From: Soonwooa buanensis
GTDB taxonomy: Bacteria; Bacteroidota; Bacteroidia; Flavobacteriales; Weeksellaceae
Assembly (NCBI RefSeq): GCF_900167905.1
Contig: NZ_FUYZ01000006.1
Coordinates: forward strand, 62,001 to 126,000
DNA: 64,000 nt
Direction of reading: 5' to 3'
Below the pieces are notes generated by a model, which saw only the letters and a list, made by a program, of their open reading frames with translations, was not told the origin of the DNA and made no database searches. The stretch's first letter is position 1, and every line of letters begins with the position of its first letter. Shown one piece after another: positions 33,492-42,006 of this stretch. Made by a program: the position numbers and the translations under genes.

Positions 33492-34787
33492 ATGACAAAG
33501 ACAGGAAGAATAGAACTAATGTCTCCCGCAGGAGATTTTACTTCGTTACAAGCGGCGATTGACAATGGTGCAGATTCTGTTTACTTTGGTGTAGAGCAGC
33601 TTAACATGCGTGCCCGTGCTACCATGAACTTTACACTTGACGATCTTCCTGAGATTGCAAGACGTTGTGAAGAGAAAGGTGTAAGAACGTATTTGACGCT
33701 TAACACGATTATATATGACCATGATTTATCGATTATAAAAACCCTTTTGGATAAGGCGAAAGCTGCTAATCTTACAGCGGTTATTGCGATGGATCAAGCG
33801 GTTATTGCTTATGCAAGACAAATCGGTATGGAAATTCATATCTCGACGCAGATTAATATTACCAATATCGAAACCGTGAAATTCTATGCACTTTTTGCTG
33901 ATACAATGGTAATGAGTCGCGAGTTGAGTATTTCTCAGATCAAAAAAATTGCGACACAAATTGAAAAAGAACAAGTTAAAGGACCTTCTGGTAATTTAGT
34001 AGAAGTTGAAATTTTCGGTCATGGTGCGCTTTGTATGGCAGTTTCGGGTAAATGTTATTTGAGTCTTCACTCTAACAATTCGTCAGCTAATAGAGGTGCT
34101 TGTAAGCAAAATTGTCGTAAAAAATATACCGTTATCGATCAAGAAACTGGTTTCGAAATCGAACTGGATAACGAATATATGATGTCGCCAAAAGATCTTT
34201 GTACAATTGGTTTCTTAGATCAAATTGAAGATGCTGGCGTTAAAGTTTTGAAAATTGAAGGTCGTGGTCGTGCGCCAGAATATGTGGCGATGGTGACAAA
34301 ATGTTATCGTGAAGCGATTGACAGTATCGCAGACGGGACTTTCTCTCAAGAAAAAGTAAAAGGTTGGATGGAGCGTCTAGAAACTGTATATAACAGAGGT
34401 TTTTGGGCAGGTTATTATCTTGGTCAAGAATTGGGGGAGTGGTCTGATAATTCTGGATCTAGCGCTACGCAAAAGAAAGTCTATATCGGAAAAGGTCGTC
34501 ATTTCTATCCAAAATCAGAAATTGCAGAATTCTTAATCGAAGCTTATGATTTGGCGGAAGGAGATACTGTTTTAATCCAAGGTCCAACAACTGGTTCGCA
34601 AGAAATGGTGATTAAAGGTCTAATGGTGGATGGTAAAGAAGGTGCTACAAAAGCAACAAAGGCTGATGTTATTACTTTCAAAACTGATTTTCGTGTGCGT
34701 CCATCAGACAAACTTTATAAAGTTGTGAAGGTTGAAGAGCCAGGAACACAACAAAATAATGTAGAAGAAGGCGCTTATTCGCATTAA
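33492..34787 (+). CDS. U32-family peptidase-like tRNA hydroxylation protein (TrhP/YegQ type)
   Basis: A 431-aa protein of the U32 family: LMSPAGDFTSLQAAIDNGAD at the start, EIFGHGALCMAVSGKCYLS (U32 signature) near residue 175, and the Cys set C-K-QNC (GACKQNCRKKY) that probably holds an Fe-S cluster. E. coli TrhP (YegQ) takes part in 5-hydroxyuridine formation at wobble position 34 of tRNAs. The gene is followed 8 bp later by a small ferredoxin, which could serve as electron donor; this is inference. Confidence 0.88.
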   Translation: MTKTGRIELMSPAGDFTSLQAAIDNGADSVYFGVEQLNMRARATMNFTLDDLPEIARRCEEKGVRTYLTLNTIIYDHDLSIIKTLLDKAKAANLTAVIAMDQAVIAYARQIGMEIHISTQINITNIETVKFYALFADTMVMSRELSISQIKKIATQIEKEQVKGPSGNLVEVEIFGHGALCMAVSGKCYLSLHSNNSSANRGACKQNCRKKYTVIDQETGFEIELDNEYMMSPKDLCTIGFLDQIEDAGVKVLKIEGRGRAPEYVAMVTKCYREAIDSIADGTFSQEKVKGWMERLETVYNRGFWAGYYLGQELGEWSDNSGSSATQKKVYIGKGRHFYPKSEIAEFLIEAYDLAEGDTVLIQGPTTGSQEMVIKGLMVDGKEGATKATKADVITFKTDFRVRPSDKLYKVVKVEEPGTQQNNVEEGAYSH

Positions 34788-34795
34788 TATTAGGA

Positions 34796-35029
34796 TTGAT
34801 GGTTATTGTTACATTGCAAAGAGACAAATGTATTGGTTGTAATTATTGTGCGGAATTTGCACCAGAATTTTTTAGAATGTCTAAAAAAGATGGCAAATCT
34901 GTATTATTAAAATCAATTGAAAAGAAAGGTTTTTTTACCATTAAAACGCCTTTTCCTGATGCTTTTGAGTCGTGTGATAAAGCTGCAAAAGCTTGTCCTG
35001 TTAATATTATTTCGGTTAAAGAGATATAA
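34796..35029 (+). CDS. Small 4Fe-4S ferredoxin
   Basis: A 77-aa single-cluster ferredoxin with ligands C-IG-C-NY-C near the N-terminus and CP near the C-terminus (AKACPVNII). A spare Cys (ESCDK) may form a disulphide, as in single-cluster ferredoxins. It is translationally packed between the U32 gene (8 bp) and the formyltetrahydrofolate cyclo-ligase, whose ATG overlaps its stop codon by one base. It is a likely electron carrier for the neighbouring tRNA-hydroxylation protein. Confidence 0.88.
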   Translation: MMVIVTLQRDKCIGCNYCAEFAPEFFRMSKKDGKSVLLKSIEKKGFFTIKTPFPDAFESCDKAAKACPVNIISVKEI

Positions 35030-35601
35030 TGGAAACTATTTTTGAAACAAAAGAAGTTTTAAGAAAAAGATATTTAGATAAAAGAATGACCTTGTCACAA
35101 GACGAGGTTTTTCTGTTTTCTGAGCAGATTTTTGAAATGTTTTTAAAAGAATTTAATTTAAAACCGAATTCAAAAATTCATTGTTTTTTGCCGATAACGT
35201 CTAAGAACGAAGTTAATACGCAGTTTTTCTTTGATTATTGTTTTAAAAATAGCATTCAGATTTTTGTTCCGAAAGTTGTAGGTGATGACCTAATTTCTAT
35301 TGAAGTAACACCTGATACTGAATTTTCTATTAGTAAATGGAATATAAAAGAACCAAAAACTAATGTTGGTAGCACTATCAAAGAATTTGATTTTTGTTTG
35401 ACACCTTTGTTGTACTGCGATCCAAAAGGTAATAGAGTAGGATATGGGAAAGGTTTTTATGATCGATTCTTTAGCGAAAATGTTGTTGATAATAAAATTG
35501 GATTAAGTTTTTATAAACCAAATTCTTTAGTTGTAGATGTTTTGTATTCAGATATTAGGTTAGATTTTTTAATAATCCCTAATCAGGTTTTTGTATTTTA
35601 G
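35029..35601 (+). CDS. 5-formyltetrahydrofolate cyclo-ligase
   Basis: A 190-aa enzyme that makes 5,10-methenyl-THF from 5-formyl-THF with ATP (methenyl-THF synthetase, YgfA/MTHFS family). The signature GNRVGYGKGFYDRFF is near residue 140, preceded by the PLLYCDPKGN loop. The N-terminal basic helix (LRKRYLDKRMTL) is typical. It is the last gene of the U32-ferredoxin operon. Confidence 0.92.
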   Translation: METIFETKEVLRKRYLDKRMTLSQDEVFLFSEQIFEMFLKEFNLKPNSKIHCFLPITSKNEVNTQFFFDYCFKNSIQIFVPKVVGDDLISIEVTPDTEFSISKWNIKEPKTNVGSTIKEFDFCLTPLLYCDPKGNRVGYGKGFYDRFFSENVVDNKIGLSFYKPNSLVVDVLYSDIRLDFLIIPNQVFVF

Positions 35602-35706
35602 TATGTGTAATTTTATGTAAATAAGTGATTTATAGTATTGTAAATTTGTAAATTGAATTACAAGAACTATACAACTGAATTATTTTATTTGTATTATTTG
35701 CTGGTA

Positions 35707-35714
35707 TATATTTG
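35707..35714 (+). promoter_or_regulatory. -7 promoter element of the small lipoprotein gene
   Basis: TATATTTG fits TAnnTTTG, 65 bp before the ATG at 35780. Confidence 0.4.
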
Positions 35715-35779
35715 TAATGTCTTAAAGATAAGGCGAAACACAAATTTTACATATATTAATTATTTAAAAACATTTTATT

Positions 35780-36001
35780 ATGAAAAAAGTATTTGGAACA
35801 TTAGCGATCATTTCATTAGCAGTAGTGTCTTGTAAAAAAGCTGAAACTGTTGATACAAACGTTGTTGACTCAGCTGCAGCTAAAGTAGATTCGTTATCTA
35901 AAGAGGTTGACACGGCAGTAGCTAAAGTAGACTCTGCAACTGCTAAAGTAGACTCTGCTAAAGCAGAAGTTAAAGAAGCTGTTGATGCAGTTAAAAAATA
36001 A
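35780..36001 (+). CDS. Small repetitive lipoprotein (73 aa)
   Basis: A lipoprotein with lipobox LAVVSCKK (Cys18). The mature 56 residues are made of imperfect repeats such as KVDSATAKVDSAKAEV, low in aromatics and strongly helical, giving an amphipathic coiled rod like Lpp. It is paralogous to the 83-aa lipoprotein at 38039, with the same start (MKK... CKK-E-VD) and repeats. It is probably an abundant envelope structural peptide; function unproven. It has its own -7 element and terminator. Confidence 0.8.
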   Translation: MKKVFGTLAIISLAVVSCKKAETVDTNVVDSAAAKVDSLSKEVDTAVAKVDSATAKVDSAKAEVKEAVDAVKK

Positions 36002-36023
36002 TCTAAATAAGATTTAAACAATT

Positions 36024-36049
36024 AAGCCTCCATTCGGAGGCTTTTTTTA
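36024..36049 (+). terminator. Terminator after the 73-aa lipoprotein
   Basis: AAGCCTCC-ATTC-GGAGGCTT followed by T7. It is also placed to stop the convergent gene ending at 36047. Confidence 0.85.
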
Positions 36050-36700
36050 TTTCTTTTTGATTGATTTTTCTGCTTTGCTCTGCGATTTTTGTTCTTTTGA
36101 TGTAGCTTGAGTGCTTTCAGTTTGCACGGATATCGAGTCTTTTTTCTTGTTTAGATCGGTGTAAAAATTTTTGAAATAAAACTTAAACTCATTATTGTCT
36201 TTCGCTGGCATAGATTTCAAGACATATTCAGCATTTCTATCATAACTTCCAATAAAAGCTTTTTTGCTATTATAATATTCAACATTAAATTTAGCAACAT
36301 CGAAGGTGTCTTTTTCAGTAATTTTTCTTTCGATGTTTAAATTATTGATACTTGCGTAGCGAACTTTGAGGCTGTCAAGGTCCTTAAATAAAGGTTTTAG
36401 TTGAGTAGAATCCGTTTTTAAAAAATAACTTTGCATTTGTGCATAGATTACAGAGTCTATTTCGGTATCCTTATTTCCAGAAATATAAAGCGTGGAAAGA
36501 TCCAATAGATCTTGTATTTTCTGCTTAGTTATTATGTTTATAGCTTGTGCGCTATCCATTTTTGCCGATGGAATCGTGTTGCGATTATTCTTGTATTTAA
36601 CATCGTTGATGTTCGATTCGCCTTCGTATTTTTTGTTACACGAAATAATACTAATGCTTACAAAAATTGCTATAAATATGGATAGTATTTTACTTCTCAT
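36047..36700 (-). CDS. Lipoprotein of unknown function (217 aa)
   Basis: N-terminal lipobox ISIISCNKKYE (Cys21), then a polar, Lys/Asp-rich helical protein ending in a low-complexity basic/Ser tail (KEQKSQSKAEKSIKKK). No family is recognised. Its start overlaps the end of the upstream 388-aa membrane protein by 11 bp, so the two are translated together and probably work together at the inner membrane and periplasm. Confidence 0.7.
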   Translation of the reverse strand: MRSKILSIFIAIFVSISIISCNKKYEGESNINDVKYKNNRNTIPSAKMDSAQAINIITKQKIQDLLDLSTLYISGNKDTEIDSVIYAQMQSYFLKTDSTQLKPLFKDLDSLKVRYASINNLNIERKITEKDTFDVAKFNVEYYNSKKAFIGSYDRNAEYVLKSMPAKDNNEFKFYFKNFYTDLNKKKDSISVQTESTQATSKEQKSQSKAEKSIKKK

Positions 36701-37856
36701 TGGTTGAAATTTTAAAACGGATAAGTACTATTTTGCCATTTTTCATCTGTGTATCAATCACATTTAGGTTTTCTAAAGCGGTGGTTGGTAACGTAACGAG
36801 GCTAATGTATTTTTGTTTATCAAGTCGCTCAACAGCGTAAGTCTCGTTGTCATAGACTTGCGTTATTTGTGCATCATCGCTAATCAATTGGTTTAGCTGT
36901 TCTCTTTTCTTTTTAAAATCTTTTATAGATCTAGAATAATAGTAAAGTAGAATCGCATAATCATTAGGTTTTAGCTCAATGTTTTCTTTTTCAGGTGCTG
37001 TTTCTAAGTTCCTTTTGATGGTATCAGTTTTATAAAAAGGGGAAGAAACAATCATAGTTAAAGTTTTGCTCTGTGTTGTGTATTTGAAAGGAGCGTTCGG
37101 TTTAATTCTTATAAGGATTGGAGATTCATTCTCTTTAAGGATTTTTACATCTAGTTCATCCTTTATTAATGTATTTCGGTCAGAGTCAATGAAGCTGTAT
37201 GTATATTCTTTATATAACCATTGATCTCGAAATATTAAGAATAAAATCGAAAGACTTAACACAGATGTTATGATGTACCAAATGTTTTTCTTGAAAAAAT
37301 TTCTTTTCTGAACATTGGATAGGGTTTCAATTTGTTGATTATCAGTATTGTTTATTTGTAAAACTTCTTTTTTTGTCGATTTTTCTAAATCATTTCTATC
37401 TTGAACTTGTAGATTATTATCGACTTTTTCAACTTCAAGATTATTTGGAATAACATCAATCGTTGCTTGCTTATCCATTGTTGAATTTTCAACAACTTTT
37501 ACTGTTTTTTCAGTAGGTGTAATTTCTAGTTCTGGTTCATCTACTTCAGTAGTTGGTAAAGCAATTGGTTTGAGCTTTTTATAATTAAACCAAGATTCGT
37601 AACCTGCATAATTTGATAATAAATTAAGCATGTCAATTCTTGGTAATTTGCTTACTGGCGAGGTTTTGAAATAAGTGTAAAAAGACTTTTCGCTAATGTT
37701 TCCTTTAGCGTATTTTCTTAAGTCTTCTTGAAAATATATGATGTCAATACCTTTCCACTTAGTAATATCATTGTGGGAAGGTGTATGATTGTCTAAATAC
37801 TTGGCCTGAACCTCTTTTTTTAGCTGTTCAAAGTATAAAATTTCTAAATTGTCCAA
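36690..37856 (-). CDS. Single-pass membrane protein with N-terminal helical domain (388 aa)
   Basis: The N-terminal ~110 residues form a conserved-looking cytoplasmic domain (DITKWKGIDIIYFQEDLRKY, then ISEKSFYTYFKTS and RIDMLNLLSNYAGYESWFNY). A polar linker follows, then one transmembrane helix at ~193-210 (IWYIITSVLSLSILFLIF) and a ~180-residue periplasmic part of beta character. I have the impression of a recurrent flavobacterial protein type but know no function for it. It overlaps the downstream lipoprotein gene and sits between two paralogous small lipoproteins. Confidence 0.65.
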   Translation of the reverse strand: MDNLEILYFEQLKKEVQAKYLDNHTPSHNDITKWKGIDIIYFQEDLRKYAKGNISEKSFYTYFKTSPVSKLPRIDMLNLLSNYAGYESWFNYKKLKPIALPTTEVDEPELEITPTEKTVKVVENSTMDKQATIDVIPNNLEVEKVDNNLQVQDRNDLEKSTKKEVLQINNTDNQQIETLSNVQKRNFFKKNIWYIITSVLSLSILFLIFRDQWLYKEYTYSFIDSDRNTLIKDELDVKILKENESPILIRIKPNAPFKYTTQSKTLTMIVSSPFYKTDTIKRNLETAPEKENIELKPNDYAILLYYYSRSIKDFKKKREQLNQLISDDAQITQVYDNETYAVERLDKQKYISLVTLPTTALENLNVIDTQMKNGKIVLIRFKISTNEK

Positions 37857-37961
37857 ATGCTGAAAAATTTATAATTAACTGTTTTACAGATGCTTTTAAT
37901 TGTAAAACTATTTTACAAAGATATTACAATTAATTTTCTAACACAAATTTTTTTGCTGCCA

Positions 37962-37969
37962 TACCTTTG
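37962..37969 (+). promoter_or_regulatory. -7 promoter element of the 83-aa lipoprotein gene
   Basis: TACCTTTG fits TAnnTTTG, with a ~60-nt leader before the ATG at 38039. Confidence 0.45.
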
Positions 37970-38038
37970 TCCTGTTCAAATTGATAGAACAGAAAAGAAT
38001 TCATTTAAAATAACAAACAAAATTAAATTTAATTTATT

Positions 38039-38290
38039 ATGAAAAAGTCATTATTTGTAGCTGCTATCGCTGCTGTTGCTCTTGTAGCTTGTAAAAAAAC
38101 TGAAAACGTAGATGCTGCTAACACAGATTCAGCTGCTGCTGTAGTTGATACTGCTGCTGCTACTGTTGATTCAGCTTCAGCTACTGTTGATTCAGCTGCT
38201 GCTAAAGTTGACTCTGCTGCTGCAACTGTTAAAGATGCTGCTAAAGAAGTTAAAGATGCTGCTAAAGAAGTAAAAGAAGCTACAAAATAA
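38039..38290 (+). CDS. Small Ala-rich repetitive lipoprotein (83 aa)
   Basis: Lipobox VALVACKK (Cys18). The mature part is built from 7-residue units of the type ATVDSA(A/S) followed by VKDAAKE units, giving an uninterrupted amphipathic helix. The DNA is correspondingly repetitive and rich in GCT codons, which suggests high expression. It is a paralogue of the 73-aa lipoprotein at 35780. It probably has an Lpp-like envelope role; not proven. Confidence 0.8.
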   Translation: MKKSLFVAAIAAVALVACKKTENVDAANTDSAAAVVDTAAATVDSASATVDSAAAKVDSAAATVKDAAKEVKDAAKEVKEATK

Positions 38291-38313
38291 TTAAAAATTA
38301 TTTGTAAAAAAAG

Positions 38314-38343
38314 AACCGTTTCGATTTCGAAACGGTTTTTTTT
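38314..38343. terminator. Bidirectional terminator after the 83-aa lipoprotein
   Basis: AACCGTTTCGA-TT-TCGAAACGGTT, an 11-bp stem with A and T tracts on either side, between convergent genes. Confidence 0.88.
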
Positions 38344-39112
38344 ATTTCATTTTTTGACGAAGTGCTTCATAACAAATTATCGCAACAGCATTGCTCAAAT
38401 TCAAAGAGTCAATACTTCCAGCCATCGGTATCAACGTGTTTTTTCCTTTTTCCTTCCAAAAGTCACTAAGTCCAGAATGTTCAGTCCCAAAAAGAATAGC
38501 ACTTTTCTGTTTTAGATTACGCGAGTCTAGAGATTGCGCATCGTCAGACATAAAAGTCGTGTAGATTTCAAAAGCATTTCTTTTCAAAAAGTCGAAAGCG
38601 TCTTCATTACTTACCGCAAAAAAGTTCATCCCAAAAAGGCAACCGACGCTACTTCTGATTACATTCGGGTTATAAAAATCAACTTTTGGATCGGTCACAA
38701 TCAAAGCATCGATCCCAAAAGCTTCACAACTTCTCAATATTGCGCCAAGATTTCCAGGCTTTTCGATACTTTCCAAAATGATAATTGTAGAATTTTCTTT
38801 CAGTTTCAGAGAAGCCAAATTCAGTTCCTTATTCTTATAGACGCCAATTATTCCTTCCGTCGTTCCACGATATGCAATTTTTTCGTACACCGCTTTACTT
38901 ACAAAATTCACATTTTCTGTAGGTGTTTTGCCTACAAAAATATCTGGCGCAACATAAAATTCCACCGCTTCGTAGCCAAAATGTAGTGCACGTTCATTTT
39001 CTTGTTGACCTTCCACCAAAAAAACTTCGGCTTTTTTTCGGTCACTATTTTTGCTTAGCCAACGACTAATTTTCTTTATTTTTTCGTTCTGGAAACTTTC
39101 AATGATTTGCAT
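38342..39112 (-). CDS. TrmH/SpoU-family RNA methyltransferase
   Basis: A 256-aa SPOUT methyltransferase with an N-terminal substrate-binding domain (~1-95) and the knotted catalytic domain. Motif 1 is EKPGNLGAILRSCEAFG, motif 2 is LFGTEHSGLS, and motif 3 is PMAGSIDSLNLSNAVAIICYE. It 2'-O-methylates a ribose in rRNA or tRNA using S-adenosylmethionine. I chose the ATG at 39112 (MQIIESFQNEKIKK) because the family begins with this helix; an in-frame start at 39160 would add 16 residues of no family character. Confidence 0.88.
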   Translation of the reverse strand: MQIIESFQNEKIKKISRWLSKNSDRKKAEVFLVEGQQENERALHFGYEAVEFYVAPDIFVGKTPTENVNFVSKAVYEKIAYRGTTEGIIGVYKNKELNLASLKLKENSTIIILESIEKPGNLGAILRSCEAFGIDALIVTDPKVDFYNPNVIRSSVGCLFGMNFFAVSNEDAFDFLKRNAFEIYTTFMSDDAQSLDSRNLKQKSAILFGTEHSGLSDFWKEKGKNTLIPMAGSIDSLNLSNAVAIICYEALRQKMK

Positions 39113-39189
39113 TTCTGCTATTTTTCCACAAATTACGTTATTATTTTGTGCTATTTCCAAATTTCAAATCTTAGTTTTCATCTATTTTG

Positions 39190-39291
39190 TAATTAGGAGC
39201 TAATCCCGCTTTCACTACTCGCTATCCCAAAGCCAAGCTTTTTCCTCGCTATTTGGGATGAGCTCAAACATGCCGTTCAATCGGGGCTAGA
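39190..39291. repeat. Probable dispersed intergenic hairpin element
   Basis: From TAGGAGCTAATCCCGC to CGGGGCTA, about 100 bp richer in GC than its surroundings. It contains ATCCCAAA/TTTGGGAT as an internal 8-bp stem and related ends (TAGGAGCT / GGGGCTA). Elements of this appearance recur in Chryseobacterium-group genomes. It has no coding frame. Confidence 0.45.
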
Positions 39292-39342
39292 AAATCTGCG
39301 AAGAAGTAAAATCCTAAAACTTATTTAGATTCAAAAAATAAT

Positions 39343-39350
39343 TATCTTTG
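39343..39350 (+). promoter_or_regulatory. -7 promoter element abutting the lptB start
   Basis: TATCTTTG fits TAnnTTTG and ends only 5 bp before the ATG at 39356, so the mRNA may be leaderless or nearly so. Confidence 0.4.
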
Positions 39351-39355
39351 TCACT

Positions 39356-40417
39356 ATGATTTTACGAGGAGAAAATTTAATTAAAGAATACGGACCAAAG
39401 AAAGTTGTGAAAGGCGTTTCTGTGCAGGTTCAACAAGGTGAAATTGTCGGTTTGTTAGGTCCTAACGGTGCCGGAAAAACCACTTCTTTCTACATGATTG
39501 TAGGTTTGGTGAAGCCTACTTCTGGTAAAATTTTCCTCGATAAACAAGAAATTACCAACGATGCGATGTATCGTCGTGCCCAAAAAGGTATCGGATATTT
39601 GGCGCAAGAAGCTTCTATTTTCAGAAAATTGTCTGTGGAAGATAATTTGATGGGCGTTTTGCAGTTGACGAATCTTTCTAAGAAGCAACAACAAATGAAA
39701 TGTGACGAGTTGATAGAAGAATTTTCTCTTCATCACGTTCGCAAAAACAGAGGTGATTTGCTTTCTGGTGGAGAGCGCCGTAGAACGGAAATCGCAAGAT
39801 GTTTGGCAACAAGTCCCAACTTTATTCTTCTCGATGAGCCATTTGCTGGAGTTGACCCAATTGCGGTGGAAGATATTCAGAAAATTGTTCGAAGTTTGGT
39901 GGACAAAAATATCGGGATTTTAATTACCGACCACAATGTTCAACAGACTTTAGCGATTACACACAAAACTTATATTATGTTCGAAGGAAGAATCCTGAAA
40001 GAAGGTCTTCCAGAGGATTTAGCGAACGACCCGCAAGTTCGTGAAGCTTATTTGGGTGAGAATTTCGTGTATCAAGATATTCTGAATAAATCAACGAAAA
40101 AGCATTATGTTTATAATATTTGGGCGGGCGATTTCGATTCAAAAAATGAATTCCAAGCATATGTAGATGAGTTTTATCCTGCAACTAAAGATTTAAAACT
40201 GCTTTACGGTTTCGAAGATATTAGTTTTGCATCTTTAGCAAATTCCGAAATTGAATTTATTTTCTCGGATATTGTCGATAAAAATGCGCATAATTCTTTC
40301 GTTCTTCAAAAAACTGAATTGAAGTCCAATCAAAGTTATGAAGAAGTTGCCCGAAGCGCAGAACAGCTTTCTAACACGAGATTAAAATACCTTACAACTT
40401 TTGATAGCCAACAATAA
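39356..40417 (+). CDS. lptB: LPS export ATPase LptB with an extra C-terminal Imm22-like domain
   Basis: Residues 1-~240 are a complete LptB: Walker A GPNGAGKTTS, signature LSGGERRR, Walker B FILLDEPFAGVDP, and switch His in TDHNV. It powers LPS transport with LptFG. Normal LptB ends near residue 242. Here ~110 residues continue in frame (YVYNIWAGDFDSKNEFQAYV, then NSFVLQKTEL and RLKYLTTFD), a pattern reminiscent of the Imm22 immunity-protein fold (WxGxFxSxxEFxxY). The Imm22 likeness is by eye only. The Crp/Fnr gene follows 1 bp after the stop. Confidence 0.85.
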   Translation: MILRGENLIKEYGPKKVVKGVSVQVQQGEIVGLLGPNGAGKTTSFYMIVGLVKPTSGKIFLDKQEITNDAMYRRAQKGIGYLAQEASIFRKLSVEDNLMGVLQLTNLSKKQQQMKCDELIEEFSLHHVRKNRGDLLSGGERRRTEIARCLATSPNFILLDEPFAGVDPIAVEDIQKIVRSLVDKNIGILITDHNVQQTLAITHKTYIMFEGRILKEGLPEDLANDPQVREAYLGENFVYQDILNKSTKKHYVYNIWAGDFDSKNEFQAYVDEFYPATKDLKLLYGFEDISFASLANSEIEFIFSDIVDKNAHNSFVLQKTELKSNQSYEEVARSAEQLSNTRLKYLTTFDSQQ

Positions 40418-40418
40418 A

Positions 40419-41042
40419 ATGGATAGTCCAGAATTAAAACAAGAGTTTCAATCCACGCCAGAACTCCTTGAAAAGCTTTATAAATACAGCGTTAGCAAAG
40501 AATATCAAGCTGGAGATGTAATTGTGGATGAAAATTCGAGTATTCGTGCAATTCCTATTGTTACAAAAGGCGCAATGAAGGTCGTTCGTACAGAAGAAGA
40601 CGGCCGCGAAATTCTGTTGTATTACATAAAAGCTGGCGAATCTTGCATCATGTCTTTTTTGGGCGGAATGCACAATGAAACCAGCAAGGTGAAAGCTGAA
40701 ATCGAGGAAGATGCGGAGATACTTTTCCTTCCTGTTACCAAGGTTTCAGAGTTTATAAAAGAACATCCTGAGTGGCTCGATTATATCTTCAAATTGTATC
40801 ATAAAAGATTTGAGGAATTGTTGGGCATCATCAACGAAATTGCTTTTAAAAAAGTAGATGAACGCTTACTAAATCTTCTCGAAAAGAAGGCCGAACTCAC
40901 GCAATCCAACACTTTAAATGTTACCCACGAACAGCTTGCCAACGAACTAGGAACCGCTCGTGTTGTAGTTTCCCGACTTCTAAAACAACTTGAAGAAAAC
41001 GGCGAAGTTCAACTTGGTCGCAATAAAATTACTTTACTTTAA
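40419..41042 (+). CDS. Crp/Fnr-family transcription regulator
   Basis: A 207-aa regulator with an N-terminal cyclic-nucleotide-binding-like beta-roll (~20-125) that lacks an Fnr Cys cluster. The C-terminal winged HTH is HEQLANELGTARVVVSRLLKQL. I chose the ATG at 40419, 1 bp after lptB, because an upstream in-frame TTG would overlap lptB. It lies immediately upstream of a sulfur gene cluster in which two promoters share the box TGTAACAAAAGTAGC, so it is the natural candidate to bind that box. Confidence 0.88.
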   Translation: MDSPELKQEFQSTPELLEKLYKYSVSKEYQAGDVIVDENSSIRAIPIVTKGAMKVVRTEEDGREILLYYIKAGESCIMSFLGGMHNETSKVKAEIEEDAEILFLPVTKVSEFIKEHPEWLDYIFKLYHKRFEELLGIINEIAFKKVDERLLNLLEKKAELTQSNTLNVTHEQLANELGTARVVVSRLLKQLEENGEVQLGRNKITLL

Positions 41043-41043
41043 A

Positions 41044-41091
41044 AATTAGAGGTTAAAAATTAGAGGTTAGAAATTAGAGGTTAGAAGTTAG
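41044..41091. repeat. Short tandem repeats of TTAGAGGTTA type
   Basis: Four imperfect copies of a ~13-bp unit (ATTAGAGGTTARAA) directly after the Crp/Fnr stop codon. No coding or RNA role is visible. Confidence 0.7.
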
Positions 41092-41150
41092 TCTTGATTT
41101 AAGTAATCTTTTAATCATTTAATCATTTAATTTTTACCAGCGCAGCGCTT

Positions 41151-41170
41151 TGTAACAAAAGTAGCTGTAC
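41151..41170. promoter_or_regulatory. Shared box upstream of the TauE gene (putative Crp/Fnr site)
   Basis: TGTAACAAAAGTAGCTGTAC is identical over its first 15 bases to a box at 42218 before the MBL-rhodanese gene. A TGTA at both ends gives it a loose dyad character. Confidence 0.5.
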
Positions 41171-41214
41171 AATTTCTCCGATTATCCCAATTTTGCATCA
41201 TCACAAGATAGAAA

Positions 41215-42006
41215 ATGGAGATAGCAGGATTTTTAGCATCAATTTTAATAGGAATTTCACTCGGATTAATCGGCGGTGGCGGAAGTATTTTAACCGTTCC
41301 CGTTTTGGTGTATTTATTCCAAGTGGATGCCGTTTTGGCGACGACATATTCACTTTTTGTGGTTGGTGCAACAAGTTTGGTGGGTTCAACCAGTTATTTC
41401 AAAAATAATTTAATCGATTTAAAAACTGTCATTACTTTCGGTTTGCCGTCTATTGTTGGTGTTTATTTGTCAAGACATTTTATTCTTCCTCAAATTCCAA
41501 ATACATTATTCGAAATTGAAGATTTTCACGTTTCGAAAAGTATGTTCCTGATGTTGGTTTTCGCGATTTTAATGCTTATTGCGTCTTTTAAAATGATAAA
41601 AAAAGATAAGTGTGAAATTTCGCCAACTAATCAAAAATACAATTATCCATTAGTGATTTTTCAAGGATTAATGGTTGGTGTAATTACTGGATTTGTAGGA
41701 GCTGGTGGTGGATTTTTAATTATTCCAGCTTTGGTTGGATTATTAAAAACGCCCATGAAAAAAGCAATTGGAACTTCTTTATTAATTATTGCAGTCAATT
41801 CCGCATTCGGTTTTCTAACCTCGTATGAGCATTTTGGAGAAATAAATTGGATGTTTTTAATGACAATTTCTGGATTAGCAATTCTCGGAATTTTAATTGG
41901 TGCGCGACTATCCAAAAATATTGATGGGAAAAAACTGAAACCCACTTTCGGATGGTTTGTTCTGGTGATGGGAATTTTTGTAATTGTAAAAGAAATGTTT
42001 TTGTAA
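41215..42006 (+). CDS. TauE/SafE-family sulfite/anion exporter
   Basis: A 263-aa membrane protein with about eight hydrophobic segments and the duplicated glycine-rich signatures of TauE/SafE: GLIGGGGSILTVPVLVYL near residue 20 and GFVGAGGGFLIIPALVGL near 160. Family members export sulfite, sulfoacetate or related sulfur anions. It heads a cluster for oxidation of reduced sulfur, so sulfite or thiosulfate export is likely. Confidence 0.88.
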   Translation: MEIAGFLASILIGISLGLIGGGGSILTVPVLVYLFQVDAVLATTYSLFVVGATSLVGSTSYFKNNLIDLKTVITFGLPSIVGVYLSRHFILPQIPNTLFEIEDFHVSKSMFLMLVFAILMLIASFKMIKKDKCEISPTNQKYNYPLVIFQGLMVGVITGFVGAGGGFLIIPALVGLLKTPMKKAIGTSLLIIAVNSAFGFLTSYEHFGEINWMFLMTISGLAILGILIGARLSKNIDGKKLKPTFGWFVLVMGIFVIVKEMFL

